Positions 14,855 through 21,769 of a stretch of DNA of 27,998 bases are shown here, one piece after another. The translations under genes were made by a program, and so were the position numbers. How positions within the stretch are numbered: the first letter of the stretch is position 1; each line of letters begins with the position of its first letter. This DNA comes from CAIVAT01 sp037128705 (lineage in GTDB: Bacteria; Bacteroidota; Bacteroidia; Bacteroidales; FEN-979). The stretch is from assembly GCA_037128705.1 (NCBI GenBank), contig JBAXVX010000036.1, positions 1 through 27,998 on the forward strand, in the 5' to 3' direction. The notes under the pieces are model-generated. The model was given only the letters and a program-made list of their open reading frames with translations, was not told the DNA's origin and ran no database searches.

Positions 14855-15955
14855 ATGAATCAAAAACCGCAGGATATCGACGAAAATTTACTGCTTCAGT
14901 ACCTTCTCGGAAATGCGAATGATGAATTGCGCACTTCGGTCGAAACATGGCTGGATGCAGACAGCGGGAGCAGGCAGCGCCTCGACCAGCTCGAATCGCT
15001 GTGGCTGGAAACCGGCAAACTATCGCCTGCCCCGGTCGCTGTCGACGTTGGGGCTGCCTGGACCAGGATGTCGCAGCGGATAGAACGGGCTGAATCATCG
15101 CATTCCGCACCAGTTAAAGGAAAAATAATCACGATGCAACCCTTCCGTTACCTCCTGCGGGTTGCAGCCGTATTGATATTGTTGATTGGAATTTACGTTG
15201 TTTTCAAACTGGTTAACCTGCCGGTCAAGAAGATTGAACTCTCAAGCGGAACGACCGTTCTTCGCGACACCCTGCCCGATGGCACGAAAGTAACCCTCAA
15301 TAAAAATTCAAGGCTGACCTATCCTTTGCGATTTGATCAAGGCAACCGTGAGGTTATGCTCACCGGTGAAGGCTTTTTCGAAGTGAAGCACGATGAAGTA
15401 CATCCCTTCATTGTTGATGCAGGTCCGGCCAAAGTCAGGGTTCTTGGAACATCATTCAGCGTACGGGCCATCCCTGCCATGGTCAAGGCATCCCGGCACG
15501 GCGCAGACACCCCACCGGGGGTGGGCGACCAGATCGTTAAAGTTGAGGTAAATGTTACCGAGGGTCGCGTAATGCTTTTCAGGGTTGATCCAAAAACAGG
15601 GGATACCGCATCGCTGCTCCTCATTTCAGGCGAAACAGGGATATGGAGCGTAGAAAGGGGTGAGATGGTCCGTATCGTATCGGCAATCCCCGATGGCACT
15701 TTTTGGGCCAATCGCAGCCTCGAATTCCGGGGAACAGCTCTTTCAGAGGTTATCAGCATCATTGAAAAATATTATCCTGTTAAAATCACTGTCAGCGATC
15801 CTGCCATCCTGAACTGCAGACTTAACGCCTCGTTTGCGAATGAACCGGCCATCAGGATGATATCAGTGATTGCTGAATCATTCGGGCTGAAACTTGTAGC
15901 CTCCGGACAAAACTATCATTTAACCGGCCATGGGTGCAGCAATGAGAATAATTAA
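14855..15955 (+). CDS. FecR-family anti-sigma factor
   Basis: An inner-membrane anti-sigma regulator of 366 aa from ATG 14855; a TTG two codons earlier is also in frame but less likely. The cytoplasmic N-terminal region (about 1-88, DENLLLQYLLGNANDELRTS...) is the sigma-binding part. One membrane segment lies at about 98-118 (YLLRVAAVLILLIGIYVVFK). The periplasmic FecR domain is about 128-245, with LSSGTTVLRDTLPDGTKVTL and MLTGEGFFEVKHDE. The C-terminal DUF4974-like domain (about 288-352, FRGTALSEVISIIEKYYP) resembles the STN fold and is expected to contact an outer-membrane partner. A central insert rich in Gly/Pro (TPPGVGD) widens the FecR domain. Its end overlaps the start of the STN-repeat gene by 14 bp, so those two are co-translated. 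Confidence 0.93.
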   Translation: MNQKPQDIDENLLLQYLLGNANDELRTSVETWLDADSGSRQRLDQLESLWLETGKLSPAPVAVDVGAAWTRMSQRIERAESSHSAPVKGKIITMQPFRYLLRVAAVLILLIGIYVVFKLVNLPVKKIELSSGTTVLRDTLPDGTKVTLNKNSRLTYPLRFDQGNREVMLTGEGFFEVKHDEVHPFIVDAGPAKVRVLGTSFSVRAIPAMVKASRHGADTPPGVGDQIVKVEVNVTEGRVMLFRVDPKTGDTASLLLISGETGIWSVERGEMVRIVSAIPDGTFWANRSLEFRGTALSEVISIIEKYYPVKITVSDPAILNCRLNASFANEPAIRMISVIAESFGLKLVASGQNYHLTGHGCSNENN

Positions 15956-17771
15956 TACCTGGTACATCTTCCTGCTGTTTACACTGTCAGGAAACATGCT
16001 CATGGCGCAGACGACCTATCTTTCGCGGAAGGTATCGCTCGACATTCCCTCCTGCAGCCTGGAAGTTGCGCTGATAGAGATCGGCAAGGCTGCTGATTTC
16101 AGGTTTTCCTACGATGCAGACCTGATTCCCGGCAAGCGGCAGGTAAGGGTCAAAGCCAACAACACGCCTGTGAACTCCCTCCTCGGGGAGATGCTGGGTA
16201 AAGCTGTCCGTCCAAAGGAGGTGGGAAACCATGTGATCCTGGTGCGTAACGGGCCACAGGCGCGTGAAAAGCAGACCTTTTCCAGTATCCTGTTATCGGG
16301 AACCATCCGGGATGCCTCTGATCGCAGACCCATGGTGAATGCCACCGTGTATGAAGTCGAAAACAGGTATTCGGCCATCACTTCAGGAGATGGCAGCTAT
16401 AAAATCATCCTCCCGTCAGGTAAAAAAATAAGAAGCCTCTCTTTTTGCAAATCCGGGTATGGCGATACGGTTGTTTTTATCAGGCAGTCATCCGACTGCC
16501 GCGTGGATGTGATGCTCCGTCCACTATCAGGCCCGCTTGCACGAATGAATGCGCTTTCCGGATCACTTAAGATCAGCGGAACCGACAGCCTGGGAATTGT
16601 ATGCTGGCTTGTGCCGCGCGAATCAATGGTCAATGCCCAAAACCTTGAAGTCAGGACCTCCCGTACTTTCCAGGCTTCAGTCATTCCATACATCGGGACC
16701 AACTGGAAAGTTACGGGTTCCATCACCAACAGGTTCTCCCTTAACCTGGTGGCAGGATATACCGGAGGATTGAAAGGGCTTGAGGTGGGTGGATTGCTGA
16801 ACATAACCAGGAACAGGATCAGCGGGGTGCAGATCGGCGGACTGGGCAACATCGTTGGCGGACAGGCAAGCGGTTGGCAGATTGGAGGAGCCTTTAACTT
16901 CGACCTTGGAAAATTCGATGGCGTTCAAATTGGTGGGCTTTTCAACTATGTTCCTGATACGATCAGCGGGGTTCAGGTGACCGGCCTCGCCAACATTGTG
17001 ACCGGAAGGATCAAGGGAGTGCAGATCGCCGGACTGACCAATATTGTCACCCGACATTGCGATGGCTGGCAGATTTCGGGATTGCTGAATCTTTCGGTCC
17101 AGGATGTAAAACAGGTGCAGATTGCCGGGCTGGTGAATTATGGGCGCAACCTGGATGGGGTCCAGGTGGCCGGGCTGATCAATATTGCACGAAGGCAAAA
17201 CAATGGTTTGCAGATAGCAGGTTTTGTAAATTATGCCACCATCGTTCATGGACTGCAGATTGGTTTGATCAATATCTCCAATACGGTTGAACGGGGCGTT
17301 CCTGTCGGGCTTTTCAGTTATGTTCAAGAGGGCTACCACCACTTTGAACTCTCTGGGAACGAGATCTTTTATGGGAATGTTGGTTTTAAATCCGGCACAA
17401 AAACATTTTACAACTTCGTGCAATTTGGGATTGGCAGCGATTACAAGCTCCTGGGATCGTACGGCATCGGGACGATCTTTACCCTGAAGAAAAAACTTTC
17501 AATGAACATCGATGCTTCAGCAGGATTGGTTTATCATCCCACAGATACTGTTTATCGCGGGTTGCTGATCAAATTTAATCCTGCGTTGGAATACCGGTTT
17601 GCCAAGCATTTCGCTATCTTCGGCGGGCCAGCCTACAATTTCTTTCTTTTCTCCAAAGGTACCCCAAGCGCCACACCCAGGGGTCTCTCCTATTATGACT
17701 TCTATTTCAAATCCACCGACAATGCCTCTATCCAGATGTGGATCGGCGGAGTGGTAGGGATACGGCTTTAA
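15942..17771 (+). CDS. STN-domain and 16-residue-repeat surface protein, without TonB plug
   Basis: An exported protein of 609 aa, predicted in the outer membrane. ATG 15942 is preferred over 15930 because it opens directly on a signal peptide (MRIINTWYIFLLFTLSGNML...MAQ). An STN (secretin/TonB short N-terminal) domain spans about 33-102 (ALIEIGKAADFRFSYD, VGNHVILVRN). A CarboxypepD_reg-like domain spans about 117-195. Residues about 279-466 are 12 tandem repeats of consensus GVQIxGLxNIxxxxxx, resembling what is called the LA_2272-type surface repeat. The last 140 residues alternate like beta-barrel strands. There is no TonB plug domain. In standard FecIR systems the STN domain belongs to the TonB-dependent transducer that signals to FecR; here it is encoded on this separate protein, 14 bp overlapping fecR. 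Role as signal receiver is inference. Confidence 0.8.
   Translation: MRIINTWYIFLLFTLSGNMLMAQTTYLSRKVSLDIPSCSLEVALIEIGKAADFRFSYDADLIPGKRQVRVKANNTPVNSLLGEMLGKAVRPKEVGNHVILVRNGPQAREKQTFSSILLSGTIRDASDRRPMVNATVYEVENRYSAITSGDGSYKIILPSGKKIRSLSFCKSGYGDTVVFIRQSSDCRVDVMLRPLSGPLARMNALSGSLKISGTDSLGIVCWLVPRESMVNAQNLEVRTSRTFQASVIPYIGTNWKVTGSITNRFSLNLVAGYTGGLKGLEVGGLLNITRNRISGVQIGGLGNIVGGQASGWQIGGAFNFDLGKFDGVQIGGLFNYVPDTISGVQVTGLANIVTGRIKGVQIAGLTNIVTRHCDGWQISGLLNLSVQDVKQVQIAGLVNYGRNLDGVQVAGLINIARRQNNGLQIAGFVNYATIVHGLQIGLINISNTVERGVPVGLFSYVQEGYHHFELSGNEIFYGNVGFKSGTKTFYNFVQFGIGSDYKLLGSYGIGTIFTLKKKLSMNIDASAGLVYHPTDTVYRGLLIKFNPALEYRFAKHFAIFGGPAYNFFLFSKGTPSATPRGLSYYDFYFKSTDNASIQMWIGGVVGIRL
16776..17339 (+). repeat. 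Coding repeat: 12 units of about 48 bp (GVQIxGLxN motif)
   Basis: The units encode, in order, GLEVGGLLN, GVQIGGLGN, GWQIGGAFN, GVQIGGLFN, GVQVTGLAN, GVQIAGLTN, GWQISGLLN, QVQIAGLVN, GVQVAGLIN, GLQIAGFVN, GLQIGLIN and GVPVGLFS, each followed by 6-7 variable residues. Units 8 and 10 are 15 residues; 11 and 12 lack one residue in the core. At DNA level the copies are divergent, so the array is old and selected rather than freshly amplified. The alternating hydrophobic/Gly pattern suggests a stacked beta solenoid or hairpin ladder. Confidence 0.85.
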
Positions 17772-17774
17772 AGC

Positions 17775-17863
17775 GTGACACGTGACACGTGACGCGTGAC
17801 GGAAGAAATCGTATATCGTATATCGTAAATTGTCATTGGTCATTAGTAATTGGTAATTGGTAT
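17775..17863. repeat. GTGACRC heptamers followed by eight in-phase heptamers ATCGTAW to TTGGTAA
   Basis: 3.7 copies of GTGACAC/GTGACGC (17775-17800) start 3 bp after the TAA of the STN-repeat gene. Positions 17808-17863 are eight uninterrupted heptamers in one phase: ATCGTAT, ATCGTAT, ATCGTAA, ATTGTCA, TTGGTCA, TTAGTAA, TTGGTAA, TTGGTAT. The gradual change shows that the two heptamer types are variants of one unit. Confidence 0.93.
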
Positions 17864-17876
17864 TTTTCCCTCCCCA

Positions 17877-17907
17877 ATAGGGGTTCTACCGTTTTCGGTT
17901 GTCATCA
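17877..17907 (+). promoter_or_regulatory. Candidate ECF-sigma promoter upstream of the TonB-receptor gene (shared motif)
   Basis: ATAGGGGT (17877-17884), 12 bp, GGTTGTCATCA (17897-17907): 19 matching bases with the same spacer length as before fecR. The receptor ATG lies 22 bp further on, allowing a short leader. It lies just past the tandem array that follows the preceding gene. Confidence 0.75.
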
Positions 17908-17929
17908 GTAAAAACCAATTCAAAAACTA

Positions 17930-20287
17930 ATGAAACAACTGATGAAATTAACCACCATCATGGTGATCCTGGGTTTAACGGCATCAACGATCCTGCAGGC
18001 CCAGACTCCAACCCAAACCATCCGCGGAAAAGTATTTGATGCCGACTCCAAAACAGGACTTCCCGGCGCCCATGTGATCCTCCTGAACTCCCAGCCCCTG
18101 ATCGGAACCACGACCGATGTAAACGGAAATTTCATCCTGGACAGGGTCCCTGTTGGCCGTAAATCGATCCAGGTCAGTTATATCGGGTACAAACCGGTGG
18201 TGAGGCCCGAAATCCTAGTCAGCAGCGGGAAAGAGGTATTCCTTTTAATTGAGCTTGAAGAGGAGGTACTCCAGGCAAAAGAGGTCGAAATCAAGGCCAC
18301 CATTGAAAAGGATCGGGCCATTAACAGCATGGCCATGGTCAGCGCCCGGTCGTTTTCAGTGGAAGAGAGCCGCCGGTATGCAGGTTCCGCCGATGATCCC
18401 ATGCGGGCTGTTTCGAACTTTGCAGGGGTAGCCTCCAGTGCCGATGTCAATTCCAATGAAATCGTGATCCGGGGAAACTCACCCAAAGGTCTGCTTTGGC
18501 GGGTAGACGGCATCGATATCCCAAATCCGAATCATTTTGCTTATGTGGGCACCTCCGGGGGGGGAGTTACGATGTTCAGCAGCCAGGTTCTCAGTAACTC
18601 CGACTTTTATACAGCCGCTTTCCCATCAGAATACGGAAATGCGCTTTCCGGGGTTTTTGACATGCGTTTCCGCAACGGGAACAGTTCAAAACACGAATTC
18701 GCAGTCCAGGTTGGCATCCAGGGGCTCGACCTTTCGGCCGAAGGACCCTTCAGCAGGAAAAGCCAGGCCTCCTACCTTTTCAACTACCGCTATTCCATCC
18801 TTGCTTTTCTGCAATACATCGATCCTGGAATGAAGAATAAAATTCCCTCCTACCAGGATCTTTCCTTTAAAATCAACCTGCCCACAAAAAACGCCGGGAC
18901 CTTTTCCGTTGTCGGTATCGGGGGCATTTCAAGGTCAAAATACATTCCTGAACAGGATTCATCGCAATGGCAAACACTGGAAGACAGGACACAATCCCTC
19001 CTGAACAACAACATGGGGGCCATCGCACTGATCCACCAGATCCCCTTATCCCGTCAAACCTATGTAAGATCCTACATATCAGGAACCTACAATAGCATCC
19101 TTTACGAAAACAGTCTGCTTTCACCTGATTACAAACTCATGCCGCAGGACAGTGTGAAGCAGGAGAATTACCGGTTTACTGCAGGGATCGTGCTCAACCA
19201 TAAATTTGGGGCGAAACACACCAACCGGAGCGGATTTACCTATACCCGGTTTTTCTACAACAACGATATTCATTCGGTAAATCCCTTTACCGGGATTTTT
19301 GCCGAAGTCTACAACGGGAATGGCAATACCGACCTGATCCAGGCCTTCAGCGAATCGAAGATCGATCTCACCGGCAAGTTCGCGATCAACGCCGGGCTTC
19401 ATTTCCAGTATTTCCTGCTGAACCGGCACTATGCCATTGAACCCAGGATTGCCCTGCGATGGCAGGCAGCCCCGAAACATGCCTTCAGCATCGGGTATGG
19501 AAGCCACGCGCAAACCGAGGATGTCGGGGTATACCTTGCAGGTATTCAGATTACCCCTGAAGAAAATGTTCAGCCCAACAAGAAACTGAATTTCAGCAGG
19601 TCGCGCCATTTTGTCCTTGGGTATGATTACATGATCAGGCCTGAACTGCGACTGAAACTGGAGGGCTATTACCAATATTTGTACGACATCCCTGTGATGC
19701 CCGGGAGCTATTATTCGCTGATCAACAGCAGCGGTGGATTTTACAATGATACCCTCAGCAATGAAGGGACCGGGCGGAATGCCGGGATTGACATTACCTT
19801 CGAAAAGTTTCTCACGCGCCAGTATTACTACCTGGTGACGGTCTCTCTCTTTGATTCTAAGTACAAGGGCGGCGACGGGATTGAGCGAAATACGAAATTC
19901 AACGCAAATTATGTCGTCAACCTCCTGGGCGGGAAGGAATGGACTATCCGAAAGAAAAACATACTCGGGGTCAACCTGAAGGCCTCCCTTACCGGGGGTG
20001 AATATTATGTTCCGATCGACCTGGAACAATCGAAACTGCAGCACCGGGAGGTCCCGGATGATTCACGCGCCTACACGGTGAAACTGCCCGACTTTTACTA
20101 CATCGACCTTACGATCACCTACCGCACCAACCATAAGAAGTATTCGGGCATCTGGGCCATTCAGCTCAAGAACCTGCTAAACCAAAAGCCCGATTTGGGT
20201 TATGTGTACAATGATTTCAACCAGTCTGTTGAACCGGTCAAGGGGATGGGAATACTGCCTTTTGTGAGTTATAAGATTGAGTTTTAG
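17930..20287 (+). CDS. TonB-dependent outer-membrane receptor with CarboxypepD_reg domain
   Basis: An outer-membrane active transporter of 785 aa, energised by TonB-ExbBD. A signal peptide spans 1 to about 25 (MVILGLTASTILQAQ). A carboxypeptidase-regulatory-like domain spans about 31-110 (IRGKVFDADSKTGLPGAHVI, VSYIGYKP). The plug is about 125-245 (NEIVIRGNSPKGLLWRVDGI, FPSEYGNALSGVFDMR). The barrel is about 245-785 and ends in FVSYKIEF, with the terminal Phe typical of barrel insertion. It has no STN domain and no SusD partner follows, so it is a stand-alone receptor, not a SusCD pair. The substrate cannot be told. It lies 158 bp after the STN-repeat gene behind its own copy of the candidate ECF promoter, implying control by the adjacent sigma factor. 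Confidence 0.93.
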   Translation: MKQLMKLTTIMVILGLTASTILQAQTPTQTIRGKVFDADSKTGLPGAHVILLNSQPLIGTTTDVNGNFILDRVPVGRKSIQVSYIGYKPVVRPEILVSSGKEVFLLIELEEEVLQAKEVEIKATIEKDRAINSMAMVSARSFSVEESRRYAGSADDPMRAVSNFAGVASSADVNSNEIVIRGNSPKGLLWRVDGIDIPNPNHFAYVGTSGGGVTMFSSQVLSNSDFYTAAFPSEYGNALSGVFDMRFRNGNSSKHEFAVQVGIQGLDLSAEGPFSRKSQASYLFNYRYSILAFLQYIDPGMKNKIPSYQDLSFKINLPTKNAGTFSVVGIGGISRSKYIPEQDSSQWQTLEDRTQSLLNNNMGAIALIHQIPLSRQTYVRSYISGTYNSILYENSLLSPDYKLMPQDSVKQENYRFTAGIVLNHKFGAKHTNRSGFTYTRFFYNNDIHSVNPFTGIFAEVYNGNGNTDLIQAFSESKIDLTGKFAINAGLHFQYFLLNRHYAIEPRIALRWQAAPKHAFSIGYGSHAQTEDVGVYLAGIQITPEENVQPNKKLNFSRSRHFVLGYDYMIRPELRLKLEGYYQYLYDIPVMPGSYYSLINSSGGFYNDTLSNEGTGRNAGIDITFEKFLTRQYYYLVTVSLFDSKYKGGDGIERNTKFNANYVVNLLGGKEWTIRKKNILGVNLKASLTGGEYYVPIDLEQSKLQHREVPDDSRAYTVKLPDFYYIDLTITYRTNHKKYSGIWAIQLKNLLNQKPDLGYVYNDFNQSVEPVKGMGILPFVSYKIEF

Positions 20288-20289
20288 AA

Positions 20290-20445
20290 AGGTGACAGGG
20301 TAACAGGGTGACAAGGTAACAGGGTAAAAAGTAACAAAGTAATGAAGTAATGAAGTAATGAAATAAATCGTATATCGTAAATCGTATATCGTATATCGTG
20401 TATCGTATATCGTAAATCGTAAATTTCTCTGTCATTCGTCATTCG
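20290..20445. repeat. Composite array between convergent stops: octamers, ATCGTAW heptamers, GTCATTC heptamers
   Basis: Positions 20290-20336 hold RGGTRACA octamers, the last being a 7-bp copy. Positions 20337-20360 are three AAGTAATG octamers. Positions 20367-20422 are eight in-phase heptamers ATCGTAT/ATCGTAA, one of them ATCGTGT. Positions 20431-20444 are two GTCATTC heptamers, which read GAATGAC in the sense of the minus-strand FISUMP gene. The array begins 2 bp after the receptor stop and ends about 8 bp from the FISUMP stop, filling the convergent gap. Confidence 0.95.
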
Positions 20446-20452
20446 TTCCTGG

Positions 20453-21472
20453 TCAGTCTTTGCAGCACCTGACAGAGAATCCGTTGGTTTTGAAGTTGTA
20501 AACCCTCACCAGCTCCTCATTGTTGGCATCCAGCACGAAATTGAAGGCATTGTCGGTGGCGGTATCGGAAGAGGACCAGAAATATCCAACATTGCCCAGC
20601 GAATAATAGTTGCCATAATTGATCCGGGTACCGCCCGGAAGACCGGTGAAGCCCGTGGAGTTGGTCGCTCCCGTGTTGGGTGCATACCACAACCCGCTGC
20701 CCGCCTCAATGTTGCCGGTCGACTTCAGCGGACCTCCTGCGGTGGTCATTCCTCCAAGGAATGTGCTCAGTGAGTTCCATTCGGCATCGGTCGGGACATG
20801 CCATCCTGCAGGGCAAAGACCTCGGCTGTCGGCCAATGCGTGCCAGTTGTACAGCTTTCCGTAAACTAAACCATTGGCTGCCTGGTTATCATACATACAC
20901 CATGCGCCGGTCGAAAGGTTCTTCCAGGTTGCATCAACGGTAACATTCGGGAGGACATCCCCGTTGTTATATTTGGTCACTTTTAAATTTTCACGCAGCC
21001 ACGACTGTGTTCCGATGGGAACTACATGGTAAATATTGCCGTCGACATCGGCTACCGAATCGATCAAAGGCTTCAGCGTTTTGAGGGTTTCGGTGCTGCC
21101 AAAACCAGCGCCGATGCCATTTGCGGCAAAGGCCCTGATGTAGTAGAGGGCATTGGGACTTAATCCGGTAACCAGGGTTACAAACGGGCCGGACCAGATA
21201 CCTTCAACTGCCAGGTTAGTGTACTTTTCAAAGCCAGGCGTCAGGCTCCATTGGATCCCGTGAAGGGTGATCGGAGAACCGCCGTTGGAGGTGATGTTGC
21301 CGCCACAGGTTGCCGAGGTTTTTGTAATATCTGTTACCGCGGCAGTTGTAACCACAGGAACCGTCTTGGGAACATCGGCCGGAGTGTCATCCTTCTTGGA
21401 ACAGCCGGCAAGGGTGAACGATAAAGCTGCAGCAAGGATAAGCAATGAAGCGAGTATTTTGCCTTTTTTCAT
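20453..21472 (-). CDS. FISUMP-domain lipoprotein
   Basis: A predicted surface or periplasmic lipoprotein of 339 aa. ATG 21472 is chosen over the upstream 21511 because it opens a lipoprotein signal (MKKGKILASLLILAAALSFT, lipobox LAGC, lipidated C24). A fibronectin-III-like domain follows at about 42-140 (TDITKTSATCGGNITSNGG, LSPNALYYIRAFAANGIG). The rest, about 145-339, is the Fibrobacter succinogenes major paralogous domain: DGNIYHVVPIGTQSWLRENL, YNWHALAD, LCPAGWHVPTDAEWNSL, GYFWSSSDTA and a terminal GFSVRCCKD. The domain fold is related to C-type lectin-like modules and the proteins are common in Bacteroidota, but their ligand is unknown. It is convergent with the TonB-receptor gene and divergent from the protease. 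Confidence 0.93.
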   Translation of the reverse strand: MKKGKILASLLILAAALSFTLAGCSKKDDTPADVPKTVPVVTTAAVTDITKTSATCGGNITSNGGSPITLHGIQWSLTPGFEKYTNLAVEGIWSGPFVTLVTGLSPNALYYIRAFAANGIGAGFGSTETLKTLKPLIDSVADVDGNIYHVVPIGTQSWLRENLKVTKYNNGDVLPNVTVDATWKNLSTGAWCMYDNQAANGLVYGKLYNWHALADSRGLCPAGWHVPTDAEWNSLSTFLGGMTTAGGPLKSTGNIEAGSGLWYAPNTGATNSTGFTGLPGGTRINYGNYYSLGNVGYFWSSSDTATDNAFNFVLDANNEELVRVYNFKTNGFSVRCCKD

Positions 21473-21496
21473 GGTGAACTTTTTGGGATCATTGAC

Positions 21497-21526
21497 CAAA
21501 AATACATACAAATTACAGATATCAAA
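21497..21526 (-). promoter_or_regulatory. Candidate promoter TTTG-N18-TATTTTTG for the FISUMP gene
   Basis: On the minus strand TTTG (21523-21526) is followed 18 bp later by TATTTTTG (21497-21504), a good match to both elements of the Bacteroidota housekeeping promoter, 24 bp before the ATG at 21472. It supports the shorter start, since the longer frame would include the -7 element. Confidence 0.6.
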
Positions 21527-21644
21527 GGGATAATTGTTCGCATGGATATCTAATTGCCAAACATGTTAAAAGTCGCCGGTCATGAAATCATCGAGTAAAT
21601 ACGCATGATCACCGAAATAATGAATGGAGTGGTGATTTTCTCAA

Positions 21645-21652
21645 TACTTTTG
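21645..21652 (+). promoter_or_regulatory. Candidate -7 element TACTTTTG for the tricorn-like protease gene
   Basis: An exact TAnnTTTG match 117 bp before the ATG at 21770, in the 297-bp divergent gap. No -33 TTTG at a good distance. The gap is AT-rich; apart from the two promoter candidates and a weak 6-bp inverted repeat (21608-21613/21631-21636) nothing else was recognised in it. Confidence 0.35.
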
Positions 21653-21769
21653 TTTTTATACTTTGAACATATTCTGAATGCAAAGCTAAAATCAACCTGG
21701 TCCTATGATTATTCATATGATCTTTTCATCATTTACACGAAAATGAAGTTATCCTAAAACAAAAATAGA

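Noticed and set aside
16677..17423. 248-codon minus-strand frame with its own repeat pattern opposite the STN-repeat gene
   Set aside because: Its periodicity is only the reverse reading of the 48-bp coding repeats.
19121..20044. 307-codon minus-strand frame antisense to the TonB-receptor gene
   Set aside because: The plus-strand frame is a complete receptor barrel with signal peptide and plug; the antisense frame shows no domain.
21608..21636. Inverted repeat ATCACC/GGTGAT in the divergent gap before the protease gene
   Set aside because: Only 6 bp with a 17-base loop and overlapping nothing of note; too weak to call an operator or terminator.
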